64,000 bases of DNA from Acinetobacter pittii (lineage in GTDB: Bacteria > Pseudomonadota > Gammaproteobacteria > Pseudomonadales > Moraxellaceae): positions 806,001 through 870,000 of the forward strand of contig NZ_CP139249.1 of the NCBI RefSeq assembly GCF_034064985.1, read 5' to 3'. The notes beneath the pieces are model-generated. The model was not told where the DNA came from and ran no database searches. It saw nothing but the letters and a program-made list of their open reading frames with translations. Each line of letters opens with the position of its first letter. Position 1 is the stretch's first letter. The translations under genes and the position numbers were made by a program. Shown here piece by piece: positions 12,701 through 25,360 of the stretch.

Positions 12701-15700
12701 CGCTGGATGACGTGTTGACCAATGACAGCACACCAGCACTTAGCGGTACAGTGAACGATCCGACTGCCACTGTGGTTGTCAATGTAGATGGCACTGACTA
12801 TCCGGCAGTGAACAATGGTGACGGCACCTGGACGCTTGCAGACAATACACTTCCTGCGTTAACTGACGGTCCACACACCATTACCGTGACGGCAACAGAT
12901 GCAGCAGGCAATGCAGGTACCGATACAGCAGTGGTGACCATTGATACCACAGCACCAAATGCACCGGTACTTGATCCAATCAATGCAACTGACCCAGTGA
13001 GCGGTACAGCAGAAGCGGGTTCAACCGTGACTGTGACTTATCCTGATGGCACAACTGCAACAGTGGTAGCAGGCACAGACGGCACATGGTCAGTACCAAA
13101 CCCGGGTAACCTGGTGGATGGTGATACAGTAACTGCAACAGCGACTGACCCTGCAGGCAATACATCATTGCCAGGTACAGGCACAGTCTCTGCAGACATC
13201 ACACCGCCGGTGGTTGCACTTGATGATGTGTTGACGAATGACAGCACACCAGCACTCACGGGTACAGTGAACGATCCGACTGCAACTGTAGTTGTGAACG
13301 TGGATGGCACTGACTATCCGGCAGTGAACAATGGTGACGGCACCTGGACGCTTGCAGACAATACACTTCCTGCGTTAACTGACGGTCCACACACCATTAC
13401 CGTGACTGCAACAGATGCAGCAGGCAATGCAGGTACCGATACAGCAGTGGTGACCATTGATACCACAGCACCAAATGCACCGGTACTTGATCCAATCAAT
13501 GCAACTGACCCAGTGAGCGGTACAGCAGAAGCGGGTTCAACCGTGACTGTGACTTATCCTGATGGCACAACTGCAACAGTGGTAGCAGGCACAGACGGCA
13601 CATGGTCAGTACCAAACCCGGGTAACCTGGTGGATGGTGATACAGTAACTGCAACAGCGACTGACCCTGCAGGCAATACATCATTGCCAGGTACAGGCAC
13701 AGTCTCTGCAGACATCACACCGCCGGTGGTTGCGCTGGATGACGTGTTGACCAATGACAGCACACCAGCACTGACTGGTACAGTGAACGATCCGACTGCA
13801 ACTGTGGTGGTGAACGTGGATGGCACTGACTATCCGGCAGTCAACAATGGTGACGGCACCTGGACACTTGCAGACAATACACTGCCTGCGTTAACTGATG
13901 GTCCACACACCATTACCGTGACGGCAACAGATGCAGCAGGCAATGCAGGTACAGATACAGCAGTGGTGACGATTGATACCAGCGTTCCAGTCGTATCTTT
14001 AGATGATGTGGTTACTAATGACACGACTCCTGCTTTAACAGGAGCGATTAATGACCCAACAGCAACAGTGGTTGTCAATGTGGATGGCACTGACTATCCA
14101 GCAGTGAACAATGGTGATGGCACCTGGACGCTTGCAGACAATACACTGCCTGCGTTAACTGATGGTCCACACACCATTACCGTGACTGCAACAGACCCTG
14201 CAGGCAATGCAGGTACAGATACAGCAGTGGTGACGATTGATACTAGCGTTCCAGTCGTATCTTTAGATGATGTGGTTACTAATGACACGACTCCTGCTTT
14301 AACAGGAGCGATTAATGACCCAACAGCAACAGTTGTTGTGAATGTGGATGGCACAGATTATCCAGCAGTAAACAATGGCGATGGCACATGGACACTTGCA
14401 GACAATACTTTACCTGCATTAATAGATGGTCCTCATACTGTAACTGTAACTGCAACTGATCCAGCTGGTAATACTGCTACAGATACAGCTACGCTTACTA
14501 TTGATACAGTCCCTGCAGACCTGATCGGTGCGATCACGATTCCTGAAGACTTAAATGGCGACGGTATCTTGAATGCAGACGAGCTAGGCACAGACGGCAG
14601 CTTCAATGCACAAGTGGCGTTGGGACCTGATGCAATCGATGGCACAGTAGTGAATATCAACGGTACTAACTACACTGTGACTGCAGCTGATATTACTAAC
14701 GGCTTCATCACCGCAGCGATTCCTGTGACAGGCGAAGGCCCTGTAGCGATCCATGCAGAAGCAGTCGATCCACAAGGTAACGTAGATGTTGCAGATGCAG
14801 ACGTGACAGTAACGGTTGACACAGTTCCTGCAGACTTGATCGGTGCGATCACGATTCCTGAAGACTTAAATGGCGACGGTATCTTGAATGCAGACGAGCT
14901 AGGCACAGACGGCAGCTTCAATGCACAAGTGGCGTTGGGACCTGATGCAATCGACGGCACAGTGGTGAATGTGAACGGTACTAACTACACCGTGACTGCA
15001 GCTGACCTTGCAAACGGCTTCATCACTGCAGCGATTCCTGTAACAGGCGAAGGCCCAGTAGCGATCCATGCAGAAGCAATCGATCCACAAGGTAACGTAG
15101 ATGTTGCAGATGCAGACGTCACCGTAACGGTTGACACAGTTCCTGCAGACTTGATCGGTGCGATCACGATTCCTGAAGACTTAAATGGCGACGGTATCTT
15201 GAATGCAGACGAGCTTGGCACAGACGGCAGCTTCAATGCACAAGTGGCGTTGGGACCTGATGCAATCGACGGCACAGTGGTGAATGTGAACGGTACTAAC
15301 TACACCGTGACTGCAGCTGACCTTGCAAACGGCTTCATCACTGCAGCGATTCCTGTAACAGGCGAAGGCCCAGTAGCGATCCATGCAGAAGCAATCGATC
15401 CACAAGGTAACGTAGATGTTGCAGATGCAGACGTCACCGTAACGGTTGACACAGTTCCTGCAGACTTGATCGGTGCGATCACGATTCCTGAAGACTTAAA
15501 TGGCGACGGTATCTTGAATGCAGACGAGCTTGGCACAGACGGCAGCTTCAATGCACAAGTGGCGTTGGGACCTGATGCAATCGACGGCACAGTAGTGAAT
15601 GTCAACGGTACTAACTACACCGTGACTGCAGCTGATATTACCAACGGCTTCATCACCGCAGCGATTCCTGTAACAGGCGAAGGCCCAGTAGCGATCCATG

Positions 15701-18700
15701 CAGAAGCAATCGATCCACAAGGTAACGTAGATGTTGCAGATGCAGACGTCACCGTAACGGTTGACACAGTTCCTGCAGACTTGATCGGTGCGATCACGAT
15801 TCCTGAAGACTTAAATGGCGACGGTATCTTGAATGCAGACGAGCTTGGCACAGACGGCAGCTTCAATGCACAAGTGGCGTTGGGACCTGATGCAATCGAC
15901 GGCACAGTAGTGAATGTCAACGGTACTAACTACACCGTGACTGCAGCTGATATTACCAACGGCTTCATCACCGCAGCGATTCCTGTAACAGGCGAAGGCC
16001 CAGTAGCGATCCATGCAGAAGCAATCGATCCACAAGGTAACGTAGATGTTGCAGATGCAGACGTCACCGTAACGGTTGACACAGTTCCTGCAGACTTGAT
16101 CGGTGCGATCACGATTCCTGAAGACTTAAATGGCGACGGTATCTTGAACGCAGACGAGCTTGGCACAGACGGCAGCTTCAATGCACAAGTGGCGTTGGGA
16201 CCTGATGCAATCGATGGCACAGTGGTGAATGTTAACGGTACTAACTACACCGTGACAGCAACTGACCTTGCAAACGGCTACATCACCGCAGCTCTGGATG
16301 CAACAGCAGCAGATCCTGTGACTGGTCAGATTGTGATTCATGCTGAGGCTGTAGATGCTCAAGGTAACGTCGATGTTGCTGATGCAGATGTAACAGTAAC
16401 AATTGATACAACTCCACAAGATGTGATTACAGCGATCACGATTCCTGAAGACTTAAATGGCGACGGTATCTTGAATGCAGACGAGCTAGGCACAGACGGC
16501 AGCTTCAATGCACAAGTGGCGTTGGGACCTGATGCAATCGATGGCACAGTGGTGAATGTTAACGGTACTAACTACACCGTGACAGCAACTGACCTTGCAA
16601 ACGGCTACATCACCGCAGCTCTGGATGCAACAGCAGCAGATCCTGTGACTGGTCAGATTGTGATTCATGCTGAGGCTGTAGATGCTCAAGGTAACGTCGA
16701 TGTTGCTGATGCAGATGTAACAGTAACAATTGATACAACTCCACAAGATGTGATTACAGCGATCACGATTCCTGAAGACTTAAATGGCGACGGTATCTTG
16801 AATGCTGCAGAACTTGGTACAGACGGTACATTCAATGCACAAGTGGCGTTGGGACCTGATGCAATCGATGGCACAGTGGTAAATGTTAACGGTACCAACT
16901 ACACCGTGACTGCAGCTGACCTTGCGAATGGCTTCATCACAGCAACTCTGGATGCAACAGCAGCAGATCCTGTGACTGGTCAGATTGTGATTCATGCTGA
17001 GGCTGTAGATGCACAAGGTAACGTCGATGTTGCAGATGCAGATGTAACCTTAACAATTGATACAACTCCACAAGATCTGATTACAGCGATCACGATTCCT
17101 GAAGACTTAAATGGCGACGGTATCTTGAATGCTGCAGAACTTGGTACAGACGGTACATTCAATGCACAAGTGGCGTTGGGACCTGATGCAATCGATGGCA
17201 CAGTGGTAAATGTTAACGGTACCAACTACACCGTGACTGCAGCTGACCTTGCGAATGGCTTCATCACAGCAACTCTGGATGCAACAGCAGCAGATCCTGT
17301 GACTGGTCAGATTGTGATTCATGCTGAGGCTGTAGATGCACAAGGTAACGTCGATGTTGCAGATGCAGATGTAACCTTAACAATTGATACAACTCCACAA
17401 GATCTGATTACAGCGATTACGGTTCCTGAAGACTTAAATGGCGACGGTATCTTGAATGCTGCAGAACTTGGTACAGACGGCACCTTCAATGCACAAGTGG
17501 CGTTGGGACCGGATGCAATCGATGGCACAGTAGTGAATGTGAACGGTACTAACTACACCGTGACAGCAGCTGACCTTGCAAACGGCTTCATCACTGCAGC
17601 GATTCCTGTGACAGGCGAAGGCCCTGTAGCGATCCATGCAGAAGCAGTGGATGCACAAGGTAACCTTGATGTTGCAGATGCAGACGTCACCGTGACTGTA
17701 GATACTTTACCTGCAGACCTGATCGGTGCGATCACGATTCCTGAAGACTTAAATGGCGACGGTATCTTGAATGCAGACGAGCTAGGCACAGACGGCAGCT
17801 TCAATGCACAAGTGGCATTGGGACCTGATGCAATCGATGGCACAGTGGTGAATGTTAACGGTACTAACTACACCGTGACAGCAGCTGATATTACCAACGG
17901 CTTCATCACCGCAGCGATTCCAGTGACAGGCGAAGGCCCTGTAGCGATCCATGCAGAAGCAGTCGATCCACAAGGTAACGTCGATGTTGCAGATGCAGAC
18001 GTCACCGTGACTGTAGATACCTTGCCTGCAGACCTGATCGGTGCGATCACGATTCCTGAAGACTTAAATGGCGACGGTATCTTGAACGCAGACGAGCTAG
18101 GCACAGACGGCAGCTTCAATGCACAAGTGGCGTTGGGACCTGATGCAATCGATGGCACAGTAGTGAATATCAACGGTACTAACTACACTGTGACTGCAGC
18201 TGATATTACTAACGGCTTCATCACCGCAGCGATTCCTGTGACAGGCGAAGGCCCTGTAGCGATCCATGCAGAAGCAGTCGATCCACAAGGTAACGTAGAT
18301 GTTGCAGATGCAGACGTGACAGTAACGGTTGACACAGTTCCTGCAGACTTGATCGGTGCGATCACGATTCCTGAAGACTTAAATGGCGACGGTATCTTGA
18401 ATGCAGACGAGCTAGGCACAGACGGCAGCTTCAATGCACAAGTGGCGTTGGGACCTGATGCAATCGATGGCACAGTGGTGAATGTTAACGGTACTAACTA
18501 CACCGTGACAGCAACTGACCTTGCAAACGGCTACATCACCGCAGCTCTGGATGCAACAGCAGCAGATCCTGTGACTGGTCAGATTGTGATTCATGCTGAG
18601 GCTGTAGATGCTCAAGGTAACGTCGATGTTGCTGATGCAGATGTAACAGTAACAATTGATACAACTCCACAAGATGTGATTACAGCGATCACGATTCCTG

Positions 18701-21700
18701 AAGACTTAAATGGCGACGGTATCTTGAATGCTGCAGAACTTGGTACAGACGGTACATTCAATGCACAAGTGGCGTTGGGACCTGATGCAATCGATGGCAC
18801 AGTGGTAAATGTTAACGGTACCAACTACACCGTGACTGCAGCTGACCTTGCGAATGGCTTCATCACAGCAACTCTGGATGCAACAGCAGCAGATCCTGTG
18901 ACTGGTCAGATTGTGATTCATGCTGAGGCTGTAGATGCACAAGGTAACGTCGATGTTGCAGATGCAGATGTAACCTTAACAATTGATACAACTCCACAAG
19001 ATCTGATTACAGCGATCACGATTCCTGAAGACTTAAATGGCGACGGTATCTTGAATGCTGCAGAACTTGGTACAGACGGTACATTCAATGCACAAGTGGC
19101 GTTGGGACCTGATGCAATCGATGGCACAGTGGTAAATGTTAACGGTACCAACTACACCGTGACTGCAGCTGACCTTGCGAATGGCTTCATCACAGCAACT
19201 CTGGATGCAACAGCAGCAGATCCTGTGACTGGTCAGATTGTGATTCATGCTGAGGCTGTAGATGCACAAGGTAACGTCGATGTTGCAGATGCAGATGTAA
19301 CCTTAACAATTGATACAACTCCACAAGATCTGATTACAGCGATTACGGTTCCTGAAGACTTAAATGGCGACGGTATCTTGAATGCTGCAGAACTTGGTAC
19401 AGACGGCACCTTCAATGCACAAGTGGCGTTGGGACCGGATGCAATCGATGGCACAGTAGTGAATGTGAACGGTACTAACTACACCGTGACAGCAGCTGAC
19501 CTTGCAAACGGCTTCATCACTGCAGCGATTCCTGTGACAGGCGAAGGCCCTGTAGCGATCCATGCAGAAGCAGTGGATGCACAAGGTAACCTTGATGTTG
19601 CAGATGCAGACGTCACCGTGACTGTAGATACTTTACCTGCAGACCTGATCGGTGCGATCACGATTCCTGAAGACTTAAATGGCGACGGTATCTTGAATGC
19701 AGACGAGCTAGGCACAGACGGCAGCTTCAATGCACAAGTGGCATTGGGACCTGATGCAATCGATGGCACAGTGGTGAATGTTAACGGTACTAACTACACC
19801 GTGACAGCAGCTGATATTACCAACGGCTTCATCACCGCAGCGATTCCAGTGACAGGCGAAGGCCCTGTAGCGATCCATGCAGAAGCAGTCGATCCACAAG
19901 GTAACGTCGATGTTGCAGATGCAGACGTCACCGTGACTGTAGATACCTTGCCTGCAGACCTGATCGGTGCGATCACGATTCCTGAAGACTTAAATGGCGA
20001 CGGTATCTTGAACGCAGACGAGCTAGGCACAGACGGCAGCTTCAATGCACAAGTGGCGTTGGGACCTGATGCAATCGATGGCACAGTAGTGAATATCAAC
20101 GGTACTAACTACACTGTGACTGCAGCTGATATTACTAACGGCTTCATCACCGCAGCGATTCCTGTGACAGGCGAAGGCCCTGTAGCGATCCATGCAGAAG
20201 CAGTCGATCCACAAGGTAACGTAGATGTTGCAGATGCAGACGTGACAGTAACGGTTGACACAGTTCCTGCAGACTTGATCGGTGCGATCACGATTCCTGA
20301 AGACTTAAATGGCGACGGTATCTTGAATGCAGACGAGCTAGGCACAGACGGCAGCTTCAATGCACAAGTGGCGTTGGGACCTGATGCAATCGATGGCACA
20401 GTGGTGAATGTTAACGGTACTAACTACACCGTGACAGCAACTGACCTTGCAAACGGCTACATCACCGCAGCTCTGGATGCAACAGCAGCAGATCCTGTGA
20501 CTGGTCAGATTGTGATTCATGCTGAGGCTGTAGATGCTCAAGGTAACGTCGATGTTGCTGATGCAGATGTAACAGTAACAATTGATACAACTCCACAAGA
20601 TGTGATTACAGCGATCACGATTCCTGAAGACTTAAATGGCGACGGTATCTTGAATGCTGCAGAACTTGGTACAGACGGTACATTCAATGCACAAGTGGCG
20701 TTGGGACCTGATGCAATCGATGGCACAGTGGTAAATGTTAACGGTACCAACTACACCGTGACTGCAGCTGACCTTGCGAATGGCTTCATCACAGCAACTC
20801 TGGATGCAACAGCAGCAGATCCTGTGACTGGTCAGATTGTGATTCATGCTGAGGCTGTAGATGCACAAGGTAACGTCGATGTTGCAGATGCAGATGTAAC
20901 CTTAACAATTGATACAACTCCACAAGATCTGATTACAGCGATTACGGTTCCTGAAGACTTAAATGGCGACGGTATCTTGAATGCTGCAGAACTTGGTACA
21001 GACGGCACCTTCAATGCACAAGTGGCGTTGGGACCGGATGCAATCGATGGCACAGTAGTGAATGTGAACGGTACTAACTACACCGTGACAGCAGCTGACC
21101 TTGTAAACGGCTTCATTACAGCGACTCTTGCCGCAACAGCAGCAGATCCTGTGACTGGTCAGATTGTGATTCATGCTGAGGCTGTAGATGCACAAGGTAA
21201 CGTAGATGTTGCTGATGCAGACGTAACGGTAACTCTAGATGTTACTCCACCTGATATCACTACAACTGTGTTAGCAATTGACCCAGTTACTGCTGATAAC
21301 ATCTTGGATGCGACAGAAGCTGGTGGATCAGTGACCTTAACAGGTACATTGACCAACATCCCTACAGATGCAGTAACAACAGGTGTTGTGGTTACTGTAA
21401 ATGGTGTTGACTATACAGCCACAGTTGATGCCGTAGCAGGTACTTGGACAGTTGATGTAGCTGGTAGTGGTCTTGCAGCAGATTCAGACTTAACTGTTGA
21501 TGCTACTGCGACATTCACAGACCTCGCAGGAAACGCTAGTACACTTCAAGATACGCAAACTTATACTCTTGCAAGCTCTATCATTGCTTTCGATAACACT
21601 GATACAGCTGTACTTGCTCCTCAACCATTGCTTGTACAAGATGATGCAGCACTAGGAAGCAACACTTATCTAGCACTTGTATCGCTTGCTGGACTTGATT

Positions 21701-24700
21701 TGCAGTTAGGATCAGAGTCAATTGGCTTTACAGTAGGTGCTGGTCAAGAAGGCAATGCGACCTTTACTTACAGCGCTTTAATTGGAGTAGATGCATTATC
21801 TGATTACTCTCTAGTAGTTCAGAAACTTGACCCAGTAACAGGCCAATGGACTTCGGTCTATGGTGGTGGCCAAGCAGATATTCTTGATCTTACTTTACTA
21901 GGTTCAACTCCTGGTGTGGTTCTTGAAGGTCTAGAAGAAGGACAATACCGTGCATTCATGACTTACAACGGTCTTCTAGGTATCGGTTTACTGGGTACCT
22001 TAACTGGCACAATGGATGTTTATGACACAACACAAGTAGGTGGCTACTACACTGAAGTTGCTGCAGGTAACGTCATTACAGAAATAAATGATGCAGGTGA
22101 GGTAGATGTTGTAACTCCAACAACAGTTATAAGTGAGGTTAATGGTCAGCCTGTTGTAGCAGATGGCACGAGTATCACTGGTACTTACGGTACATTAGTG
22201 ATCAACCTGGATGGTTCATACACTTATACGCCTACTGCTAGTGCGGCAGGTGTAGGACAAACTGATCAGTTTACATATACCTTAATCGATCCTTTAACTG
22301 ATGATACGGCTCAAGCAAATCTCAATATTCAATTGAGCTCTGTGAAAGCAGTAGACAATGTAGTGATGGCAGAAATTAATCCTGAACCATTGCTTGTGGC
22401 AGACGATGTTGCTCTAGGTAGTTCAACTTACCTTGCAGCAGTATCGTTAGCAGGTATCGACTTACAATTGCTTGGTAACGATGCAATAGAGTTTACTGTT
22501 GATCCAAACCGCGAAGGTACAGCAACGTTCACATTCGATGCGTTAATTACTGCCGATTTACTCAGTGATTATGCGATTGTTGTTCAGAAATTTGATGAAG
22601 CAACAGGTCAATGGGTATCGATTGGTGGTACTAACCCAGAAGCTTCACTCATCGATCTAACGCTTATCGGTGGAACACCAACAGCAGTTCTTGAAGGATT
22701 GGATGCTGGACAGTATCGCGCATTCATCGGATATGAAGGTTTACTTGGTGTAGGTTTGGGCGGAACATTAACTGGTACGATGGATGTCTATAATCCATAC
22801 ATCGTGGCTGGTTACTCTGTTGAACCGATCTCTGGTAATGTCATCAAAGATGCGAGCCTCACTGGTGAAGTTGATGCAGCAAGCAGCAGTGCTGTGATCT
22901 CTCAAGTGAATGGTGTTGCGGTTGACCCAGTTGCTGGTGCAACAATTACTGGTACATACGGTACATTGGTGATTGACCAAGATGGTAACTACACTTATAC
23001 CCCAACTGTAGACGGAGCAAACCTAGGTCAGGTAGATCAATTTACCTACACCTTGCTTGATCCTGTAACGGGTAACACTTCTGAGGCAACACTTTACGTT
23101 CGTCTCGATAGTGACAGTGTAGATATGACTTGGAACGATGCAGATCCATCTCAACCAGCTGTAATTACTAGTCCGCTTCCAGTAGATGCGATGGATAACG
23201 TTGCTTCAGCTGAAATAGACATGGTTTATCCAGTAACGACTGAGGTACTTGATAACGCGATTAGCTACAACTGGTTACTCGGTGTCGGTGGTATCGTTAT
23301 CGGTTCTAAAGAAGGTACAGCGACATTTACAGTTGATCCAGGTAATCTGACTGATGCGATTATTGCAGTGAACTTTGGTTCGGTTGCTACGGTTGTCGAC
23401 GGTTTACATGTGGTATTAACACGATTAAATCCAGATGGCACTCGTACTGTAGTTGCAGATAGCTCTGATACTGGCGTGATCGATTTGTTAGGTATCTTTG
23501 GTTCTGAAGTTCAATTCAAGATTGATAACTTAAGTGCCGGTACTTATGAGTTGTTCATGGAAAGCAACACATTACTTACAGCTTTAGGTAGTGTGACTGC
23601 GGATATCACATTGAATCATGGTGATATTACTCAACCGCCTGTACTGGTTGTTGATCCTGTAACTGGTAATGTACTCGCTGATGATAACTCTGCTGTTTAC
23701 GGTACAAACTATGTGCCGGACTACATTACGACAACTTCTGTAGTAACCACGGTGACAGCTGAAAATGGTAATACGGCTACAATTGTAGCGGGTACTCCAG
23801 AAACGATTATTGGTGCATACGGAACTCTGACTATTAATTCAGATGGTACTTATAGCTATCAGGCAACTGCGGATATGGCGAATGTAGGTAAAGTTGATAG
23901 CTTCACTTACACAGTGACAGATCCAGTTACTGGTAGAACTGATACCGCTACATTACATGTTCAAGTTGGTTCGCCAGATGTTGATGTAACTTGGAATACA
24001 GCAGATCCTTCGGCAGATGCTACACTTCCAACGCCATCAGTAATAGCTGATACAGATGATGCAACAATCAGCATGGCACCAGTGGTAGACCCAGTTGTAG
24101 ATGTTGCGAGTGGTAACGTGACTATCGGTAACCTAGCTGGCTTCCCACCACTACCTGTATTAAGCAGTACAGTAACCTCTAGTCAGTTTACAATAGCTGC
24201 AAATACAGTAAGTGATGTACATGTACAGTTGAACTACACTGCATCGTTAAGCTTGTCGGCTCTTCCAACGACTGGATATACAATTCAGCAATTGGTTGGC
24301 GGAACATGGGTAAATACAGCGTACTCTGGTTCTGCGACAGCATTAGCAGGTGTGTTGGGTGCCCCAGCATATTCAGCAGATGTACCTCATTTGTCAGAAG
24401 GGACTTATCGTGTAGTATTCAGCTTATCAAGTCTGATTTCTCTAGGTGCTGTAACTCTAGATTCTGTAGTGACAACTACAGCGACTCATCTAGATCAATA
24501 CACACCAGATGGTCAAACCGACTGGATTACTGGCAACGTTCTTACTAATGATGTGGTAGAAGGTACTCAGCTCTATGTAATGAACTCAACAACTGGTACT
24601 TATGAACTAGCTGCTGGACAAGGAGTTGATACAGGTGAAGGCACATTGTATCTATACAATGATGGTTCTTACTTCTACAAACCATTAGACAGCGCTGCAA

Positions 24701-25215
24701 ATGCGACAGTTGATGTGATTGATTACAAGTTAGTTTCGGTGATTGATGGTAGTGAATACACTTCTTCATTGACGATTAACTTGAGTCAAGAGTTGAATAG
24801 CCTTGCAGTGAGTACTGCGGCAAATGATACATTTGCTCTTGGTAATGGCTCTGATACCTTGATCTACAACACATTAACAGCTGCAAGCGTAACTAATGCA
24901 ACTGGTGGTAATACAACAGCTGGTGGTGTAGATGTATGGACTGACTTCCATGTAGGTAATACTGCAACGGATGATCAGGCTGATAAGATTGACTTAAGTA
25001 ACTTGTTAATTGGTTCACAAACTAACTTAACAATCGGTCAATATGTGACAGTAAGTTATGATGCTGGTACTCAAACTGCGACAATCAGCGTAGACCGTGA
25101 TGGTGGATTACTTGTAGAAGGTACTTACACTGAAACACCATTGCTTCAATTGACTAACCTCACTGGTCCAGTCACATTGAATGACTTGATCAACAATGGT
25201 CAAATCATTTTCTAA
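3775..25215 (+). CDS. bap: Giant Bap-family biofilm-associated adhesin (7146 aa, type I secretion substrate)
   Basis: One uninterrupted frame encodes a 7146-residue acidic, nearly Cys-free surface adhesin of the BapA/Bap/LapF class. The order is: (a) residues 1-95, a Bap prefix-like domain; (b) an Asp-Ala run at about 97-108; (c) a hydrophobic segment at about 157-174 ([15 protein letters not shown]) followed by an acidic linker; (d) mixed Ig-like modules 190-994; (e) fourteen 172-residue double Ig modules 995-3402; (f) two 88-residue modules to 3578; (g) twenty-one 105/109-residue modules with an EF-hand-like loop 3579-5823; (h) one further Ig module; (i) three or four divergent C-terminal cadherin/VCBS-like modules 5934-7010; (j) a T1SS target domain with an RTX-like GNGSDTL motif, ending in hydrophobic residues. 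The protein should be exported by a TolC-type type I system, which is not encoded nearby. Known A. baumannii Bap is comparable or larger; repeat number varies between strains. Confidence 0.93.
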   Translation: MPEIQIIAKDNHKTLATTEGTSAKLSEASVVLVNVAASDVLVVNREGTNAVIRLKNGQTIVIEDFFSGTAEPKDNSLVFQDENGQLIWAKFKDAENDADADADADADADSDVEPQALVAEDLPAALPAEAPQELVSDVIYQPISSIEPLLYHDAGINPWLWAIPLVAGGIIAAASNSDSDDDSSTPTDTTPPSTDGVTFTVDPVTSDNVINASEAAGNVTITGVLKNIPADAANTAVTVVINGQTYTATVDKTAGTWTVSVPGSGLTADADKTIDATVTFTDAAGNSSTVKDTQTYTIDTAAPNTDEVDFSVDSVTADNVINASEAAGDVTITGVLKNIPSDATNTVVTVVVNGVTYTATVDSTAGTWTVNVPGSGLEADADKTIDATVTFTDAAGNSSTVSDTQTYTLDTTAPTVVLEDVSTNDNTPALTGTVSDPTATVVVTIDGVDYPAVNNGDGTWTLADNTLPTLTDGPHTVTVTATDAAGNKGTDIGVVTVDTAAPNTAGVNFVVDPVTSDNVINASEASGNVTVTGVLKNVPSDATNTVVTVVINGQTYTATVDSTAGTWTVSVPGSGLVADTDKTIDAKVTFTDAAGNSSTVNDTQTYTLDTAAPSAPVIDPVNGTDPITGTAEPGSTVTVTYPNGDTATVVAGPDGTWTVPNPGLNDGDKVEAIATDPAGNPSLPGTATVDAVGPNTDGVNFTVDSVTADNVINASEASGNVTVTGVLKNVPADAANTVVTVVINGQTYTATVDNAAGTWTVSVPGSDLTADTDQTIDAKVTFTDAAGNSSSVNDTQTYTIDTTAPNAPVINPVNGVDPITGTAEPGSTVTVTYPDGNTATVVAGPDGTWTVPNPGLNDGDKVEAIATDPAGNPSVPGTATVDAVGPNTDGVNFTVDSVTADNVINASEASGNVTVTGVLKNVPADAANTVVTVVINGQTYTATVDNAAGTWTVSVPGSDLTADTDQTIDAKVTFTDAAGNSSSVNDTQTYTIDTTAPNAPVLDPINATDPVSGTAEAGSTVTVTYPDGTTATVVAGTDGTWSVPNPGNLVDGDTVTATATDPAGNTSLPGTGTVSADITPPVVALDDVLTNDSTPALTGTVNDPTATVVVNVDGTDYPAVNNGDGTWTLADNTLPALTDGPHTITVTATDAAGNAGTDTAVVTIDTTAPNAPVLDPINATDPVSGTAEAGSTVTVTYPDGTTATVVAGTDGTWSVPNPGNLVDGDTVTATATDPAGNTSLPGTGTVSADITPPVVALDDVLTNDSTPALTGTVNDPTATVVVNVDGTDYPAVNNGDGTWTLADNTLPALTDGPHTITVTATDPAGNAGTDTAVVTIDTTAPNAPVLDPINATDPVSGTAEAGSTVTVTYPDGTTATVVAGTDGTWSVPNPGNLVDGDTVTATATDPAGNTSLPGTGTVSADITPPVVALDDVLTNDSTPALTGTVNDPTATVVVNVDGTDYPAVNNGDGTWTLADNTLPALTDGPHTITVTATDAAGNAGTDTAVVTIDTTAPNAPVLDPINATDPVSGTAEAGSTVTVTYPDGTTATVVAGTDGTWSVPNPGNLVDGDTVTATATDPAGNTSLPGTGTVSADITPPVVALDDVLTNDSTPALTGTVNDPTATVVVNVDGTDYPAVNNGDGTWTLADNTLPALTDGPHTITVTATDAAGNAGTDTAVVTIDTTAPNAPVLDPINATDPVSGTAEAGSTVTVTYPDGTTATVVAGTDGSWSVPNPGNLVDGDTVTATATDPAGNTSLPGTGTVSADITAPVVALDDVLTNDSTPALTGTVNDPTATVVVNVDGTDYPAVNNGDGTWTLADNTLPALTDGPHTITVTATDAAGNAGTDTAVVTIDTTAPNAPVLDPINATDPVSGTAEAGSTVTVTYPDGTTATVVAGTDGSWSVPNPGNLVDGDTVTATATDPAGNTSLPGTGTVSADITAPVVALDDVLTNDSTPALTGTVNDPTATVVVNVDGTDYPAVNNGDGTWTLADNTLPALTDGPHTITVTATDAAGNAGTDTAVVTIDTTAPNAPVLDPINATDPVSGTAEAGSTVTVTYPDGTTATVVAGTDGTWSVPNPGNLVDGDTVTATATDPAGNTSLPGTGTVSADITPPVVALDDVLTNDSTPALSGTVNDPTATVVVNVDGTDYPAVNNGDGTWTLADNTLPALTDGPHTITVTATDAAGNAGTDTAVVTIDTTAPNAPVLDPINATDPVSGTAEAGSTVTVTYPDGTTATVVAGTDGTWSVPNPGNLVDGDTVTATATDPAGNTSLPGTGTVSADITPPVVALDDVLTNDSTPALSGTVNDPTATVVVNVDGTDYPAVNNGDGTWTLADNTLPALTDGPHTITVTATDAAGNAGTDTAVVTIDTTAPNAPVLDPINATDPVSGTAEAGSTVTVTYPDGTTATVVAGTDGTWSVPNPGNLVDGDTVTATATDPAGNTSLPGTGTVSADITPPVVALDDVLTNDSTPALTGTVNDPTATVVVNVDGTDYPAVNNGDGTWTLADNTLPALTDGPHTITVTATDPAGNAGTDTAVVTIDTTAPNAPVLDPINATDPVSGTAEAGSTVTVTYPDGTTATVVAGTDGTWSVPNPGNLVDGDTVTATATDPAGNTSLPGTGTVSADITPPVVALDDVLTNDSTPALSGTVNDPTATVVVNVDGTDYPAVNNGDGTWTLADNTLPALTDGPHTITVTATDPAGNAGTDTAVVTIDTTAPNAPVLDPINATDPVSGTAEAGSTVTVTYPDGTTATVVAGTDGTWSVPNPGNLVDGDTVTATATDPAGNTSLPGTGTVSADITPPVVALDDVLTNDSTPALSGTVNDPTATVVVNVDGTDYPAVNNGDGTWTLADNTLPALTDGPHTITVTATDAAGNAGTDTAVVTIDTTAPNAPVLDPINATDPVSGTAEAGSTVTVTYPDGTTATVVAGTDGTWSVPNPGNLVDGDTVTATATDPAGNTSLPGTGTVSADITPPVVALDDVLTNDSTPALSGTVNDPTATVVVNVDGTDYPAVNNGDGTWTLADNTLPALTDGPHTITVTATDAAGNAGTDTAVVTIDTTAPNAPVLDPINATDPVSGTAEAGSTVTVTYPDGTTATVVAGTDGTWSVPNPGNLVDGDTVTATATDPAGNTSLPGTGTVSADITPPVVALDDVLTNDSTPALTGTVNDPTATVVVNVDGTDYPAVNNGDGTWTLADNTLPALTDGPHTITVTATDAAGNAGTDTAVVTIDTTAPNAPVLDPINATDPVSGTAEAGSTVTVTYPDGTTATVVAGTDGTWSVPNPGNLVDGDTVTATATDPAGNTSLPGTGTVSADITPPVVALDDVLTNDSTPALTGTVNDPTATVVVNVDGTDYPAVNNGDGTWTLADNTLPALTDGPHTITVTATDAAGNAGTDTAVVTIDTSVPVVSLDDVVTNDTTPALTGAINDPTATVVVNVDGTDYPAVNNGDGTWTLADNTLPALTDGPHTITVTATDPAGNAGTDTAVVTIDTSVPVVSLDDVVTNDTTPALTGAINDPTATVVVNVDGTDYPAVNNGDGTWTLADNTLPALIDGPHTVTVTATDPAGNTATDTATLTIDTVPADLIGAITIPEDLNGDGILNADELGTDGSFNAQVALGPDAIDGTVVNINGTNYTVTAADITNGFITAAIPVTGEGPVAIHAEAVDPQGNVDVADADVTVTVDTVPADLIGAITIPEDLNGDGILNADELGTDGSFNAQVALGPDAIDGTVVNVNGTNYTVTAADLANGFITAAIPVTGEGPVAIHAEAIDPQGNVDVADADVTVTVDTVPADLIGAITIPEDLNGDGILNADELGTDGSFNAQVALGPDAIDGTVVNVNGTNYTVTAADLANGFITAAIPVTGEGPVAIHAEAIDPQGNVDVADADVTVTVDTVPADLIGAITIPEDLNGDGILNADELGTDGSFNAQVALGPDAIDGTVVNVNGTNYTVTAADITNGFITAAIPVTGEGPVAIHAEAIDPQGNVDVADADVTVTVDTVPADLIGAITIPEDLNGDGILNADELGTDGSFNAQVALGPDAIDGTVVNVNGTNYTVTAADITNGFITAAIPVTGEGPVAIHAEAIDPQGNVDVADADVTVTVDTVPADLIGAITIPEDLNGDGILNADELGTDGSFNAQVALGPDAIDGTVVNVNGTNYTVTATDLANGYITAALDATAADPVTGQIVIHAEAVDAQGNVDVADADVTVTIDTTPQDVITAITIPEDLNGDGILNADELGTDGSFNAQVALGPDAIDGTVVNVNGTNYTVTATDLANGYITAALDATAADPVTGQIVIHAEAVDAQGNVDVADADVTVTIDTTPQDVITAITIPEDLNGDGILNAAELGTDGTFNAQVALGPDAIDGTVVNVNGTNYTVTAADLANGFITATLDATAADPVTGQIVIHAEAVDAQGNVDVADADVTLTIDTTPQDLITAITIPEDLNGDGILNAAELGTDGTFNAQVALGPDAIDGTVVNVNGTNYTVTAADLANGFITATLDATAADPVTGQIVIHAEAVDAQGNVDVADADVTLTIDTTPQDLITAITVPEDLNGDGILNAAELGTDGTFNAQVALGPDAIDGTVVNVNGTNYTVTAADLANGFITAAIPVTGEGPVAIHAEAVDAQGNLDVADADVTVTVDTLPADLIGAITIPEDLNGDGILNADELGTDGSFNAQVALGPDAIDGTVVNVNGTNYTVTAADITNGFITAAIPVTGEGPVAIHAEAVDPQGNVDVADADVTVTVDTLPADLIGAITIPEDLNGDGILNADELGTDGSFNAQVALGPDAIDGTVVNINGTNYTVTAADITNGFITAAIPVTGEGPVAIHAEAVDPQGNVDVADADVTVTVDTVPADLIGAITIPEDLNGDGILNADELGTDGSFNAQVALGPDAIDGTVVNVNGTNYTVTATDLANGYITAALDATAADPVTGQIVIHAEAVDAQGNVDVADADVTVTIDTTPQDVITAITIPEDLNGDGILNAAELGTDGTFNAQVALGPDAIDGTVVNVNGTNYTVTAADLANGFITATLDATAADPVTGQIVIHAEAVDAQGNVDVADADVTLTIDTTPQDLITAITIPEDLNGDGILNAAELGTDGTFNAQVALGPDAIDGTVVNVNGTNYTVTAADLANGFITATLDATAADPVTGQIVIHAEAVDAQGNVDVADADVTLTIDTTPQDLITAITVPEDLNGDGILNAAELGTDGTFNAQVALGPDAIDGTVVNVNGTNYTVTAADLANGFITAAIPVTGEGPVAIHAEAVDAQGNLDVADADVTVTVDTLPADLIGAITIPEDLNGDGILNADELGTDGSFNAQVALGPDAIDGTVVNVNGTNYTVTAADITNGFITAAIPVTGEGPVAIHAEAVDPQGNVDVADADVTVTVDTLPADLIGAITIPEDLNGDGILNADELGTDGSFNAQVALGPDAIDGTVVNINGTNYTVTAADITNGFITAAIPVTGEGPVAIHAEAVDPQGNVDVADADVTVTVDTVPADLIGAITIPEDLNGDGILNADELGTDGSFNAQVALGPDAIDGTVVNVNGTNYTVTATDLANGYITAALDATAADPVTGQIVIHAEAVDAQGNVDVADADVTVTIDTTPQDVITAITIPEDLNGDGILNAAELGTDGTFNAQVALGPDAIDGTVVNVNGTNYTVTAADLANGFITATLDATAADPVTGQIVIHAEAVDAQGNVDVADADVTLTIDTTPQDLITAITVPEDLNGDGILNAAELGTDGTFNAQVALGPDAIDGTVVNVNGTNYTVTAADLVNGFITATLAATAADPVTGQIVIHAEAVDAQGNVDVADADVTVTLDVTPPDITTTVLAIDPVTADNILDATEAGGSVTLTGTLTNIPTDAVTTGVVVTVNGVDYTATVDAVAGTWTVDVAGSGLAADSDLTVDATATFTDLAGNASTLQDTQTYTLASSIIAFDNTDTAVLAPQPLLVQDDAALGSNTYLALVSLAGLDLQLGSESIGFTVGAGQEGNATFTYSALIGVDALSDYSLVVQKLDPVTGQWTSVYGGGQADILDLTLLGSTPGVVLEGLEEGQYRAFMTYNGLLGIGLLGTLTGTMDVYDTTQVGGYYTEVAAGNVITEINDAGEVDVVTPTTVISEVNGQPVVADGTSITGTYGTLVINLDGSYTYTPTASAAGVGQTDQFTYTLIDPLTDDTAQANLNIQLSSVKAVDNVVMAEINPEPLLVADDVALGSSTYLAAVSLAGIDLQLLGNDAIEFTVDPNREGTATFTFDALITADLLSDYAIVVQKFDEATGQWVSIGGTNPEASLIDLTLIGGTPTAVLEGLDAGQYRAFIGYEGLLGVGLGGTLTGTMDVYNPYIVAGYSVEPISGNVIKDASLTGEVDAASSSAVISQVNGVAVDPVAGATITGTYGTLVIDQDGNYTYTPTVDGANLGQVDQFTYTLLDPVTGNTSEATLYVRLDSDSVDMTWNDADPSQPAVITSPLPVDAMDNVASAEIDMVYPVTTEVLDNAISYNWLLGVGGIVIGSKEGTATFTVDPGNLTDAIIAVNFGSVATVVDGLHVVLTRLNPDGTRTVVADSSDTGVIDLLGIFGSEVQFKIDNLSAGTYELFMESNTLLTALGSVTADITLNHGDITQPPVLVVDPVTGNVLADDNSAVYGTNYVPDYITTTSVVTTVTAENGNTATIVAGTPETIIGAYGTLTINSDGTYSYQATADMANVGKVDSFTYTVTDPVTGRTDTATLHVQVGSPDVDVTWNTADPSADATLPTPSVIADTDDATISMAPVVDPVVDVASGNVTIGNLAGFPPLPVLSSTVTSSQFTIAANTVSDVHVQLNYTASLSLSALPTTGYTIQQLVGGTWVNTAYSGSATALAGVLGAPAYSADVPHLSEGTYRVVFSLSSLISLGAVTLDSVVTTTATHLDQYTPDGQTDWITGNVLTNDVVEGTQLYVMNSTTGTYELAAGQGVDTGEGTLYLYNDGSYFYKPLDSAANATVDVIDYKLVSVIDGSEYTSSLTINLSQELNSLAVSTAANDTFALGNGSDTLIYNTLTAASVTNATGGNTTAGGVDVWTDFHVGNTATDDQADKIDLSNLLIGSQTNLTIGQYVTVSYDAGTQTATISVDRDGGLLVEGTYTETPLLQLTNLTGPVTLNDLINNGQIIF
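5605..6756 (+). repeat. Two tandem 576-bp modules in bap
   Basis: Two 192-codon units (5605-6180, 6181-6756) each join an approximately 82-residue Ig-like half (starting AP.APVI.PVNG) to an approximately 110-residue module ([10 protein letters not shown] onward). From about 5842/6418 the two copies look base-for-base the same for more than 300 bases, indicating a recent duplication. The approximately 110-residue module type also occurs singly near 4342, 4675 and 5275, and once after the repeat arrays at 21244. Confidence 0.85.
6757..13980 (+). repeat. Array of 14 tandem 516-bp Ig-like repeats in bap
   Basis: Fourteen units of exactly 172 codons run head to tail without a linker. Each unit is two Ig-like sandwiches: one starting [16 protein letters not shown] and one starting [17 protein letters not shown]. 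Protein differences between units are few (T/S at GTDGTW, P/A at ITPPVV, T/S at PALTG, P/A at TATDPAGN). At the DNA level neighbouring copies share long identical runs, with synonymous variants such as GTTGCACTTGATG against GTTGCGCTGGATG shuffled between copies, which is a sign of recombination. Confidence 0.95.
13981..14508 (+). repeat. Two tandem 264-bp half-modules in bap
   Basis: Two 88-codon units (13981-14244, 14245-14508) begin [16 protein letters not shown] and repeat only the second half of the 516-bp unit. They form the junction between the 516-bp array and the EF-hand array. Confidence 0.9.
14509..21243 (+). repeat. Array of 21 tandem 315/327-bp repeats with EF-hand-like loop in bap
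   Basis: Twenty-one units follow without gaps: eleven of 105 codons and ten of 109 codons. Each contains [12 protein letters not shown](D/A)EL, which fits the EF-hand loop pattern (D1, N3, D5, G6, N9, E12). Short units end with [19 protein letters not shown]; long ones carry [19 protein letters not shown] instead. Unit types are VPADLIG, LPADLIG, TPQDVIT and TPQDLIT, and their order is itself repeated (see the 1926-bp repeat). Confidence 0.95.
16738..20589 (+). repeat. 1926-bp higher-order tandem duplication inside bap
   Basis: Units 8-13 of the EF-hand array (16738-18663) are repeated as units 14-19 (18664-20589), in the same order of types and with matching synonymous choices at every place compared by eye. 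Unit 20 begins a third round. Six-unit blocks of 3 x 327 plus 3 x 315 give the 1926-base period. Confidence 0.88.
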
Positions 25216-25232
25216 TCTGATAAGTGACTTAT

Positions 25233-25268
25233 AAAAAAAAGAGCCTTCGGGCTCTTTTTTTATTTTTA
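25233..25268 (+). terminator. Rho-independent terminator of bap
   Basis: GAGCC-TTCG-GGCTC at 25241-25254 is preceded by an A-run and followed by seven T. It is a strong intrinsic terminator 18-50 bases after the bap stop codon. Confidence 0.92.
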
Positions 25269-25360
25269 AACAATACGTTAACTTAGCTTTTTATATGTTC
25301 ATGCTATGATGGATTGAAAACTTTATAGAACAACAAATAACGGATAGGGACTGATTTCGA

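Noticed and set aside
6757..21243. Regular direct repeats resembling a CRISPR or satellite array
   Set aside because: Units are contiguous, 264-516 bases long and in frame throughout, with no spacers. They are protein-coding modules.
4227..21359. Dozens of minus-strand ORFs of 60-103 codons at regular 516-, 315- and 327-base spacing
   Set aside because: They are antisense shadows of the bap repeats, recurring only because the sense repeat recurs. They have no ribosome binding sites or independent coding signal.
24306..24548. 80-codon plus-strand ORF inside bap
   Set aside because: Out-of-frame reading of the bap C-terminal region; composition (Ser/Cys-rich) is that of a shifted frame.
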